64,000 bases of DNA, taken from contig NZ_MDER01000031.1 of NCBI RefSeq assembly GCF_001721045.1, positions 1 to 64,000 on the forward strand. Reading direction: 5' to 3'. The translations under genes were made by a program, and so were the position numbers. This document shows positions 18,712 through 26,120 of the stretch, one piece after another (the first letter of the stretch is position 1; each line of letters begins with the position of its first letter). The notes beneath the pieces were generated by a model that saw only the letters and a program-made list of their open reading frames with translations, made no database searches and was not told the origin of the DNA. This stretch comes from Paenibacillus nuruki. GTDB lineage: Bacteria; Bacillota; Bacilli; Paenibacillales; Paenibacillaceae.

Positions 18712-19466
18712 TGATCCTTTTTCCCTCCACGCCAACCTAGAATTTCTGTCATTTCTTCTTGTAAGTCTTTCCAACGATAGTAATCAGTAGGATCATCCAT
18801 ACTATCTCCGTTGTATTCACCAAACGTTTCTTGTACTGTTTGAGTTCCATATTTTAATTGAAGATCAGCCAATTCTTGAATTACTTCATGGTAACGATCT
18901 TCAGGTGTTTGTTGAAGAAGCTTTTTGGATTGAGCAATCTGTTGCATTCGAATACTATAAATAGGATCTTTCATAATTTCAATGACGTATTTTGGAATGC
19001 GTTTATGAGTCTGATTATCTATATATTCCAAGCCCTGTTTCACATACTTATTCAATGTGACTTTGGATATACCCAGTGCATCAGCCGCAGCTTGTGGTGT
19101 TAACAAATAATCTTCTTGATAGACAAATTGCATACTTTCTCCACCCAATTCATAATACCAGTATTCAAAATCTATTTTCAGTTTGCCAAATTCTAGTTCT
19201 GAATGAAGATCATCTATATCTTCTAAACGTTGAAGCCATTTATTTAAATTCTTCTTGTGTTTATCTGAAAATAAATATTCTTTGGGTAAATTAAATGGCT
19301 TAGGGTCAACCTTGATACTAGAAACTTTATCTGAAAACAAAGTTAGAATACAAAAAAACAAATTTTTAAAAATTGTATCCGTCTCTTTTTCTAATATAAC
19401 CTCACTTTTTTGATCATAACCTGATTGAATACTAGAAGAAAATTGATCTAACACATTTTTTTGCAT
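18708..19466 (-). CDS. HTH DNA-binding protein, putative partner/antitoxin of TumE-like protein
   Basis: A 252-residue protein with a helix-turn-helix of MerR/excisionase type at ~120-165 (LTPQAAADALGISKVTLNKYV), preceded by a hydrophobic but non-membrane N-terminal region and followed by a charged, probably helical C-terminus. ATG 19466 has GGAG 10 nt upstream. It is translated ahead of and overlaps the TumE-like gene by 4 nt, as antitoxin genes often do. It could instead be a plain transcription factor. The cluster is AT-rich relative to neighbours, compatible with acquisition by transfer. Confidence 0.6.
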   Translation of the reverse strand: MQKNVLDQFSSSIQSGYDQKSEVILEKETDTIFKNLFFCILTLFSDKVSSIKVDPKPFNLPKEYLFSDKHKKNLNKWLQRLEDIDDLHSELEFGKLKIDFEYWYYELGGESMQFVYQEDYLLTPQAAADALGISKVTLNKYVKQGLEYIDNQTHKRIPKYVIEIMKDPIYSIRMQQIAQSKKLLQQTPEDRYHEVIQELADLQLKYGTQTVQETFGEYNGDSMDDPTDYYRWKDLQEEMTEILGWRGGKKDQ

Positions 19467-19724
19467 AATCGTTTGTCTCCTTTCCTTACTTATCTTTATT
19501 ATATTCTATAGTTAACGAAAATTATATATCGAAAACATTCTATATTTAATTATTGTAATGAAAATTTTTAATAAATTTATAGTTTACGTAGATTTATTTG
19601 ATTCAACACTCTTTAAATGAGTATTTTCATTCCATTCAATAATCATTCCCTTTATCATTTTTAAATAAATAGTATCGTAAATAAGTATAAAATATACACG
19701 TTAAAATGCCACTATTTAAAAGCA
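19467..19724. other. AT-rich gene-free region
   Basis: Strongly AT-rich stretch upstream of the HTH/TumE-like module. It must contain that module's promoter, but I cannot single out a convincing -35/-10 pair; no ORF with a ribosome-binding site is visible on either strand. Confidence 0.5.
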
Positions 19725-19756
19725 AAAAAAGACTGACCTGATAATATCAGCGTCAG
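19725..19756 (-). terminator. Terminator of the AraC-type regulator gene
   Basis: Inverted repeat CTGACGCTGAT / ATCAGGTCAG (minus strand) followed by TCTTTTTTT, 19 nt past the stop at 19775. Confidence 0.85.
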
Positions 19757-19774
19757 CCTACCTTACTTCTTTAT

Positions 19775-20863
19775 TTACACCTCTCCTCTTACCTTCTCGA
19801 TCAACTCCAAATACTGGCGATCACCAAGTCCGTAGCGTTGGAATAACTTCAGCATACTCTGCATTACTTCTTCTTTGCTTTCTTTGGGATGGCTTGCAAT
19901 GTAGCGGGTGAGCTCATTATCAGCTTGGTGCAAGTCCAGATACAAAGAAACTCCTTGGTACATCACAGGCATTAATGGACTGTCTGGCATCTTTTTCTCT
20001 AATACGACTTCACGATACAATGACGTATATCCGCCTAATGTAATTTCAGTTTGTTGTACATCATAAGTCTGCTCTTGTACAGCATTGAAATAGACGATGC
20101 CATCGTACCCGGATTGCTCCAGATAAGACAGTATGGTGAGTAGGTTGATCTGGCAGAACATGTCTTCACCAAACCAGAGGACGATACAACGATATGAATG
20201 AGTAAATAGAGGCTCCAAAGGTTCAATAACGACTTTCTCATAACCTGTTACTGAACTATGATGTCCCTCGGCACGTACTTGATTGAACGATGGGCTGAAA
20301 ATATCTCCTGTTGCCGCGTGTACACACATCGCTTCATTAAAAGGAACATAATCGCTTTGCCCCATTAATTCCTGTGTACGGAATTGCTCATACATTACCT
20401 GTCCATTTAATACATTTAGAATGTCTTGATCGGCAAAAGCAGTTAATTGATTTTGTAATTCGGTAATGACTAATTTTTGGGAAATGTCTAACATCTTAAT
20501 ATCCTCTCCTTGTTCAATATTGAGTTTGAAATACGATTGCCACGGCTTCGGGTGCTTGCGAAAAACCATAGGTGTTACACCAAATACCTCTTTGAATGCT
20601 CTAGCAAATGCTTCTTGAGAAGAATAACCATGCTCGATTGCAATATCGAGTATTCGTTCACGCGTCTCAGCAAGCGAGATGGATGCCAAAAATAATCGGC
20701 GAAGGGTACGATAGCTTTTGATACTTACTCCGGTATGATGCCGAAATTTAAACGAACAATAGTATGGAGAATAGCCCATCTTTTCGCTTAATCGAAGCAA
20801 TGAAAAATCTTCAAAAAGATGGACTTCAATCCAATCGATCATCTCTTGAATCCAATCGGTCAT
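19775..20863 (-). CDS. AraC-family transcriptional regulator with C-terminal effector domain
   Basis: Regulator of 362 residues. The N-terminal ~105 residues hold two AraC helix-turn-helix motifs (LRLSEKMGYSPYYCSFKF and ILDIAIEHGYSSQEAFARAF followed by FGVTPMVFRK). The remaining ~250 residues form an effector-type region I cannot assign to a named ligand. Start: ATG 20863 has GGAG 8 nt upstream; a GTG two codons earlier is only 2 nt from that site. It is monocistronic with no obvious target beside it. Confidence 0.85.
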   Translation of the reverse strand: MTDWIQEMIDWIEVHLFEDFSLLRLSEKMGYSPYYCSFKFRHHTGVSIKSYRTLRRLFLASISLAETRERILDIAIEHGYSSQEAFARAFKEVFGVTPMVFRKHPKPWQSYFKLNIEQGEDIKMLDISQKLVITELQNQLTAFADQDILNVLNGQVMYEQFRTQELMGQSDYVPFNEAMCVHAATGDIFSPSFNQVRAEGHHSSVTGYEKVVIEPLEPLFTHSYRCIVLWFGEDMFCQINLLTILSYLEQSGYDGIVYFNAVQEQTYDVQQTEITLGGYTSLYREVVLEKKMPDSPLMPVMYQGVSLYLDLHQADNELTRYIASHPKESKEEVMQSMLKLFQRYGLGDRQYLELIEKVRGEV

Positions 20864-20966
20864 GATCACTTCTCCTTTCTGATCTTATTATGTAAGAAAA
20901 CTTGCATCGCTTTTTGATGCTGGTTGTGTTTTCAATCTACTAGCTAATGATCCTTCGTTATACAAA

Positions 20967-21001
20967 TAAAAAAGCCTACAGCATGATGATACTGTAGGCT
21001 A
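20967..21001 (-). terminator. Terminator of cysK
   Basis: AGCCTACAG / CTGTAGGCT hairpin followed by TTTTTT in the minus direction, 23 nt past the cysK stop. Confidence 0.9.
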
Positions 21002-21023
21002 TATCGAAGTGAACTATATAACG

Positions 21024-21944
21024 CTAAAACAAATCCATACTCAAATACCGCTCTCCATTATCCGGTGCGATACATAATACTTTTTTGCCTGCACCGAGAC
21101 GCTTAGCTTCTTGCAATGCAGTCCATACGGTTGCCGCAGATGAAGGCCCCACGAGAATCCCTTCATATCTCGCAAGATCACGCATCGTCTGAATCGCATT
21201 CTCATCAGATACCTGTACAATCTCATCGTAAATAGAGGTATTCAAAATCGCTGGCACAAATCCCGGGCTGGTACCGACTAGCTTATGCGGTCCTGGCTGT
21301 CCACCAGACAATACAGGCGATCCTTGAGGTTCTACGACCAGAATACGCACCTCTGGTAAATGCTCTCTTAAGGTCTCTCCTGTACCTGTAATTGTTCCAC
21401 CTGTACCTGCGGAAGCAACAAAGGTATCCAGTGTATATTCCATTTGCTCTAAGATTTCGATAGCGGTTGTCTGCCGATGGGCATCTGCATTGGCTGGATT
21501 ATCGAATTGTCTGGGCATATAACTGTTTGGAATTTCAGTCAGCAATTGTTCAGCTTTACGAATCGCACCCGGCATTTTTTCAACAGCCGGTGTCAGAATC
21601 ACTTCTGCTCCATAAGCTTGCAAAATCTGAATGCGCTCACGTGACATATTATCAGGCATAATCATTATCGCTTTATACCCTTTTGCCGCCGCATTCATCG
21701 CTAGTCCAATCCCTGTATTCCCGCTGGTCGGTTCAATAATCGTACTACCCGGATGAAGAAGCCCATCTTGTTCAGCACGTACAATCAGATTAAGTGCTGC
21801 ACGATCTTTTACACTGCCACTCGGATTAAAATATTCTAACTTTACATACACTGCCGCATGATCATCATCTGTCAGCTGATGCAAACGTACCACTGGCGTA
21901 TCGCCGACTAATTCAGATATATTTTGAACGACTTTTATACTCAT
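21024..21944 (-). CDS. cysK: Cysteine synthase A (O-acetylserine sulfhydrylase)
   Basis: PLP-dependent enzyme converting O-acetylserine and sulfide to cysteine in the cytoplasm, 306 residues. The PLP lysine is Lys46 in NPSGSVKDRAAL; the substrate loop is PTSGNTGIGLA; the phosphate-binding loop is ASAGTGGTITGTG; the C-terminal part has GPSSAATVW. All key motifs are intact. ATG 21944 has AAGGAG 10 nt upstream. It follows the MerR regulator gene by 35 nt, probably in one transcript, so it may be regulated by it. A second CysK-like enzyme (CysM, or a mycothiol/bacillithiol-related paralog) cannot be excluded on sequence alone. Confidence 0.93.
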   Translation of the reverse strand: MSIKVVQNISELVGDTPVVRLHQLTDDDHAAVYVKLEYFNPSGSVKDRAALNLIVRAEQDGLLHPGSTIIEPTSGNTGIGLAMNAAAKGYKAIMIMPDNMSRERIQILQAYGAEVILTPAVEKMPGAIRKAEQLLTEIPNSYMPRQFDNPANADAHRQTTAIEILEQMEYTLDTFVASAGTGGTITGTGETLREHLPEVRILVVEPQGSPVLSGGQPGPHKLVGTSPGFVPAILNTSIYDEIVQVSDENAIQTMRDLARYEGILVGPSSAATVWTALQEAKRLGAGKKVLCIAPDNGERYLSMDLF

Positions 21945-21979
21945 GAGGAATAATCTCCTTTAGCAATCTATTGAAAAAG

Positions 21980-22360
21980 CTAATTTTGTTTCGCTTGCTC
22001 TTCTAATGTTGCATAATACTGTACTTTGTCAACAATCTTAGCTAGATGGTGTTGCTGTTGTCTAATCTGAGATTGTACATATTGATAATGATGTTCTAAC
22101 AGTTCCTTTCTTAAGGATACCGTAGTCTCTCCTTCACTGCGTAAATCTGCAAATTTTTTCATTTCTCGTATAGGCATACCCGTTTCCTTAAGTCTTATCA
22201 AGAAATCCAACCATAATATATCTGTTTCTGTATATTGACGATACCCTTTAGCATCTCTATAAATATCTTGTACTAAGCCGATTTTTTCATAATAACGTAG
22301 CGTATGTGCAGATAATCCTGTAATCTCAGTGATCTGCTGAATCGAATATAAGGTGTCCAT
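21980..22360 (-). CDS. MerR-family transcriptional regulator
   Basis: A 126-residue regulator with an N-terminal winged HTH (YSIQQITEITGLSAHTLRYY, then EKIGLV and GYRQYTETDI) and a C-terminal coiled coil for dimerisation (~80-118). No cysteine cluster or long effector domain, so it belongs to the short group that senses small electrophiles or unknown signals. A minus-strand TATAAT ends 7 nt before the ATG and only GAGGT directly abuts it, so the message may be almost leaderless. It diverges from the carboxymuconolactone-decarboxylase-like gene, whose promoter carries a MerR-type operator, and probably controls it. Confidence 0.9.
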   Translation of the reverse strand: MDTLYSIQQITEITGLSAHTLRYYEKIGLVQDIYRDAKGYRQYTETDILWLDFLIRLKETGMPIREMKKFADLRSEGETTVSLRKELLEHHYQYVQSQIRQQQHHLAKIVDKVQYYATLEEQAKQN

Positions 22361-22434
22361 ACCTCTAATTATACTATGATTGGAACCTTTTCTTGTACTT
22401 TTATAGCTAATTGATACACCGAATAAAAAAAGAT

Positions 22435-22465
22435 TTGCCTTCGAGCGCGCTCTAACGTGTAATGT
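22435..22465 (+). promoter_or_regulatory. MerR-type promoter with 19-bp spacer and dyad operator
   Basis: TTGCCT (-35, 22435-22440) and TAATGT (-10, 22460-22465) are separated by 19 bp, the overlong spacing characteristic of MerR-activated promoters. The spacer carries the dyad TTCGAGCGCGCTCTAA (22440-22455), with a 10-bp perfect palindrome at its centre. Transcription would start near 22472 and lead to the gene at 22507. Confidence 0.75.
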
Positions 22466-22506
22466 TGCACTTGTACTTCATATCGAATCATAAAGGAGCA
22501 ATCTAT

Positions 22507-22899
22507 ATGTCTAATGAACGCTATACTCAAGGGTGGAACAAATTGTTGGAAGTGGATGGTGAAGCAGGGCAACGAGTGATCGATTCTTTGGCTTCTATTG
22601 CACCTGATCTTGGCAACTATATTATAGAGTTTGCTTTTGGTGATATTTATTCCCGTCCTACCCTTACATTGCAACAACGCGAACTGATTACAATCTCTTC
22701 ACTGATCACTCAAGGAAATTGTGAATCCCAATTAAATGTTCACCTGCATGGCAGTCTTAATGTAGGGATTACACCTATTGAAATTATAGAAACGATGATT
22801 CATTGCTCACCTTATATCGGTTTTCCCCGAGTATTAAATGCGATTGCTGTAGCTAAAGATGTATTCGCACAACGAGGAATAGAGATAACTCAAGCTTAA
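22507..22899 (+). CDS. Carboxymuconolactone decarboxylase (CMD) family protein
   Basis: A 130-residue all-helical CMD/AhpD-fold protein. ATG 22507 has AAAGGAG 8 nt upstream. The conserved core is TLQQRELITISSLITQGN, then LNVHLHGSLNVGITPIEIIE and YIGFPRVLNAI. It has a single Cys near the His region rather than the CxxC of AhpD, so it fits the gamma-CMD group rather than alkylhydroperoxidase. Its role here is probably detoxification of a small organic or electrophilic compound under the divergent MerR regulator; the substrate is unknown. Confidence 0.88.
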   Translation: MSNERYTQGWNKLLEVDGEAGQRVIDSLASIAPDLGNYIIEFAFGDIYSRPTLTLQQRELITISSLITQGNCESQLNVHLHGSLNVGITPIEIIETMIHCSPYIGFPRVLNAIAVAKDVFAQRGIEITQA

Positions 22900-22985
22900 G
22901 TAGCTACGATATTCGGTCTATCTTCCGTTGTCTCTTCACTATACTTAGATGATCTTTTCGTATAACCGCTTTAGAATAAACTAAA

Positions 22986-23027
22986 AACCCCTCACCTTGA
23001 GATCATTGATCAGGTGGGGATTTTAGG
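22986..23027. terminator. Bidirectional terminator between the CMD gene and mrpG
   Basis: ACCCCTCACCTTGA / TCAGGTGGGGAT hairpin flanked by A- and T-runs, so it can end the plus-strand CMD transcript and the minus-strand mrp transcript. Confidence 0.8.
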
Positions 23028-23089
23028 TTTTAGAAATATATTTTATAACTGTATTTCATATCGTATTCATACGAAGCTATGTTGAATAC

Positions 23090-23503
23090 TTAATTCAAAG
23101 GTTCTTTTTTCGCTTTCTCGCGATCAATTCCTTTTTCTTTCAAGGCTGGTTTTAATTCATCTTTTTCTAGCTTCCATAAAGGGACACCGGTCCGATAAGC
23201 CGCTCTAGCATTCAAATGACCTGCCACAGGAGCAGTGATAAATACGAACACAATCCCTAACAACACACGAGCACTTATATAATGATCGTATATCCAGAAA
23301 AATAGAAACGCACTCGAAAGTACACATAGTACGCCTAACGTTGCACTTTTGGTAGCCGCATGAGAGCGCAAGTACACATCAGGGAAGCGAATAATACCAA
23401 ATGCACTCAGTACACTTAATATAGCACCGATCAGAACAAGAACCGATACTACAGGCTCACCGATCCACTGAATCATCTCGATCATCTCTGTCTTCGTCTT
23501 CAT
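23090..23503 (-). CDS. mrpG: Mrp Na+/H+ antiporter subunit G
   Basis: Small membrane subunit of the cation/proton antiporter complex, 137 residues with three predicted membrane segments (GEPVVSVLVLIGAILS, then SATLGVLCVLSSAFLFFW, then VLLGIVFVFITAPVAGHL) and the family motif IRFPDVYLRSHAATKSATLG. The charged C-terminal tail is cytoplasmic. It overlaps mrpF by 47 nt. Start is uncertain: ATG 23503 has GGGGAG 12 nt upstream, with ATGs at 23485 and 23476 as alternatives. Last gene of the operon. Confidence 0.88.
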   Translation of the reverse strand: MKTKTEMIEMIQWIGEPVVSVLVLIGAILSVLSAFGIIRFPDVYLRSHAATKSATLGVLCVLSSAFLFFWIYDHYISARVLLGIVFVFITAPVAGHLNARAAYRTGVPLWKLEKDELKPALKEKGIDREKAKKEPLN

Positions 23504-23771
23504 GTTCGATAACCACTCCCCTTTCAATATACTTGGCAAATGCAACAGTTCCCAAAAACGCTAAAATTCCGACTAACAGCATCACTTCAAGATAGGCTTG
23601 TGTATCCATCATCATCGACAATACTGCAATAATGGCGATCAAGTTCACTCCGATGGTATCCAGTGCTGTAATTCGGTCAGCCATCGAAGGCCCTTTGAGG
23701 ACTCGATACATACAACCCGCAATAGCAATAGATAACAGAATCAGTGCGATCAATAATGAGACTTGTAACAT
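23457..23771 (-). CDS. mrpF: Mrp Na+/H+ antiporter subunit F
   Basis: Small membrane subunit, 104 residues, three hydrophobic segments. The family motif GPSMADRITALDTIGVNL is at ~29-46. The Asp/Arg-rich C-terminal tail is unusually acidic/basic mixed and overlaps the mrpG reading frame. ATG overlaps the mrpE stop as TAATG. Confidence 0.88.
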   Translation of the reverse strand: MLQVSLLIALILLSIAIAGCMYRVLKGPSMADRITALDTIGVNLIAIIAVLSMMMDTQAYLEVMLLVGILAFLGTVAFAKYIERGVVIEHEDEDRDDRDDSVDR

Positions 23772-24247
23772 TACCGAGTCACCTCCTTGATCGCTTTTTC
23801 AAATGTTCCACGAATATGAGCAGATAACTCATCGGCATCTTGAATATCCATCGCATGAATATAGACCAGATGCTGATCACGTGAAATTTCAATCAAAATC
23901 GTTCCCGGCGTTAACGTCACCAGTGTCGACAATAAAGTCAGTTCCCAATCCGAAGTCAGTTCAGTCTGATATGTCAGAATACCTGGTTTGAATTTGAGAC
24001 GTGGACTGATAATATGCTTGAGTACGACTACACTTGATACGATCAATTCTTTGATAAAAAGGACTAGCAATTTGATAACCGCCCATATTTTCTGCCCATA
24101 AAATTCTCTGGGAAAAAAGCGGCGCATCACGTAGATTAACAATAACCCGATCAGATAGCCAATCACGAAGTTTAAAGTATCCCAAGTCGTATGCAAGGAC
24201 ATCCAGATCAAAGCTATCAACAGATTAAGTATAATTTGAAAAGCCAT
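23771..24247 (-). CDS. mrpE: Mrp Na+/H+ antiporter subunit E
   Basis: Membrane subunit of 158 residues. I place the start at ATG 24247 (MAFQIILN), 9 nt after mrpD, preceded by GGAG; a frame open further upstream inside mrpD is spurious. Two N-terminal membrane segments are followed by the conserved cytoplasmic domain with LVTLTPGTILIEISRD and HAMDIQDADE. Needed for assembly and activity of the complex in related bacteria. Confidence 0.9.
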   Translation of the reverse strand: MAFQIILNLLIALIWMSLHTTWDTLNFVIGYLIGLLLIYVMRRFFPREFYGQKIWAVIKLLVLFIKELIVSSVVVLKHIISPRLKFKPGILTYQTELTSDWELTLLSTLVTLTPGTILIEISRDQHLVYIHAMDIQDADELSAHIRGTFEKAIKEVTR

Positions 24248-24255
24248 AGCTTCAC

Positions 24256-25791
24256 CTACTCCTTCAATACGGCTTGGATATACAGTGTTGGATGAACCAA
24301 TACATCGGCTGCTTGTGCAACAAACGTCTGAATCCACCCTGCTCCAAGTCCTATCAGAATAACAAACGCAAACAATACAGAAGATGCAGCCATCAAGCGA
24401 CGAGGACGGAAAGGCGACCATTCATGGTACACTTCTCGCTTCACTTCAGGGCTATCTTGAAATACAGCACGATCATCAATTAATGGACGATCTTTGCCCC
24501 AAAAGGCTAGCATAAAGATTCGCATCACTGAATAAAGCATTAACAAACTTGCGATAAGACTGATAATCGTCATCGTATACCAACCGCGCTCCATACCGCC
24601 TTGCACGATCAATAATTTTCCGATAAATCCGCTCAGTGGAGGTACACCTGCTAACGCTAGACCGGTGATAAAGAACATCCAACCTGTAAATGGATATCGC
24701 TTAATTAAGCCGCTCATGTCTTTCAAATTCGTTGTCCCTAATGCTCCAATCATAATCCCTGCTAATAAGAACAATAAAGCTTTGACGATCATATCATGTA
24801 GCATATAAAAGACAGCGCCTTCGATCCCAGCTACATTCGCAGTCGCTAATCCAAAAGCGATCAAGCCTACACCTGCGACAACATTATAGACAAGAATCTT
24901 ATTCACATCTCGATAAGCGACCGCACCAATCACACCCAGTACCATCGAGGCGATTCCCATCCAACCAATCAATGTATATAAAAACCCGGTATCATGGTAA
25001 AAGATCAATGTAAATGTACGAATAATCGCATATAATCCGACCTTAGTTAATAAGCCTGCAAAAATCGCTGTAATGACTGAAGGTGGAGCGGCATACGAAC
25101 CGGGTAACCAGAAGAATAAGAATAATCCTGCTTTGAGCCCGAACACAATTAGAAATAGAAACGCAATCACGCCGATAATCCCATCTTGCCCTGCTTCAGC
25201 TACACGCTGGGATAAATGAGCCATATTCAGTGTACCGACAGCGGCATACAGATAAGCCATCGAAGCGACAAATAAGGAAGAAGATACAATATTGATTAGA
25301 ATATATTTTAACGTTACTTGTAGTTGACGCTTTGTTCCACCCAATACAATCAGAGCATAAGAAGATACCAACATCACTTCAAAACAAACAAATAAGTTAA
25401 ACAAATCGCCTGTCAAAAATGAACCGTAGACGCCTACTAATAAAAATTGGAAAAACGGATAAAAGTGATGCTTTTCACGTTCTTCTCCGATACTGGCAAA
25501 GGCGTAAAATAAACATACTGCTCCTAATATCGAAGTGGTTAGCACCAGCAAAGCAGCGAACATATCAGCTACAAATACAATGCCATAAGGTGCTGCCCAA
25601 CCACCCATGGCTAGAGTCTGAATCCCTTCCACCCGTACAGTAATCACAATCCATACTGCTACACCTACATTGACAATTACAGCAATTCCACCTAGCCAGC
25701 GTTGGATCGGTACATGACGCATCCCGAATATCTGAAGTACAGCAGCAATCAAAGGAATCAGTAGTGGCATAATTAATAAATTATTCGTCAC
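24256..25791 (-). CDS. mrpD: Mrp Na+/H+ antiporter subunit D
   Basis: Large proton-conducting subunit homologous to NuoN/NuoM of complex I; 511 residues and about 14 membrane segments. Conserved motifs include SSYALIVLGG, LKYILINIVSSSLFV, FLFFWLPGSYAAPPSVITAIFAGLLTKVG (key Lys in LLTKVGLYA) and GVPPLSGFIGK. GTG 25791 overlaps the end of mrpC by 11 nt and follows AGGAGGTG about 10-12 nt upstream. It forms the antiporter core with MrpA. Confidence 0.93.
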   Translation of the reverse strand: MTNNLLIMPLLIPLIAAVLQIFGMRHVPIQRWLGGIAVIVNVGVAVWIVITVRVEGIQTLAMGGWAAPYGIVFVADMFAALLVLTTSILGAVCLFYAFASIGEEREKHHFYPFFQFLLVGVYGSFLTGDLFNLFVCFEVMLVSSYALIVLGGTKRQLQVTLKYILINIVSSSLFVASMAYLYAAVGTLNMAHLSQRVAEAGQDGIIGVIAFLFLIVFGLKAGLFLFFWLPGSYAAPPSVITAIFAGLLTKVGLYAIIRTFTLIFYHDTGFLYTLIGWMGIASMVLGVIGAVAYRDVNKILVYNVVAGVGLIAFGLATANVAGIEGAVFYMLHDMIVKALLFLLAGIMIGALGTTNLKDMSGLIKRYPFTGWMFFITGLALAGVPPLSGFIGKLLIVQGGMERGWYTMTIISLIASLLMLYSVMRIFMLAFWGKDRPLIDDRAVFQDSPEVKREVYHEWSPFRPRRLMAASSVLFAFVILIGLGAGWIQTFVAQAADVLVHPTLYIQAVLKE

Positions 25792-26119
25792 TTTCCATCT
25801 TCACCTCCTCCATATCATCGGTCTTCAGCTTAAGATACGAACGATAAGCGAGGACAAAGAAAAACGCTGTGACACCAAAATTAATCACGATTGATGTCAA
25901 AATCAAAGCTTGTGGCAGTGGATCAACATAAGAACCTGATTCTTCGCCTAATAACGGTGGCGCACCTGACTTGAGTCTTGACATCGTTAGCAACAATAAA
26001 TGCACACCATGTGTCAAAATGGAAGTTCCCAAAATAATGCGTAGTAGACTTCTCGACAAGATCAGGTATACCGCAACTGCGAATAATATCCCAACAGCAA
26101 TGGACATCCATACTTCCAT
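25781..26119 (-). CDS. mrpC: Mrp Na+/H+ antiporter subunit C
   Basis: Homolog of NuoK with three membrane segments, 112 residues. Motifs: LGTSILTHGVHLLLLTM and DPLPQALILTSIVINFGVTAF. Start ATG 26119 has GGGAGG 9 nt upstream and begins 1 nt after the mrpAB stop; the TTG six codons earlier would overlap that ribosome-binding site. Confidence 0.92.
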   Translation of the reverse strand: MEVWMSIAVGILFAVAVYLILSRSLLRIILGTSILTHGVHLLLLTMSRLKSGAPPLLGEESGSYVDPLPQALILTSIVINFGVTAFFFVLAYRSYLKLKTDDMEEVKMESDE

Positions 26120-26120
26120 A

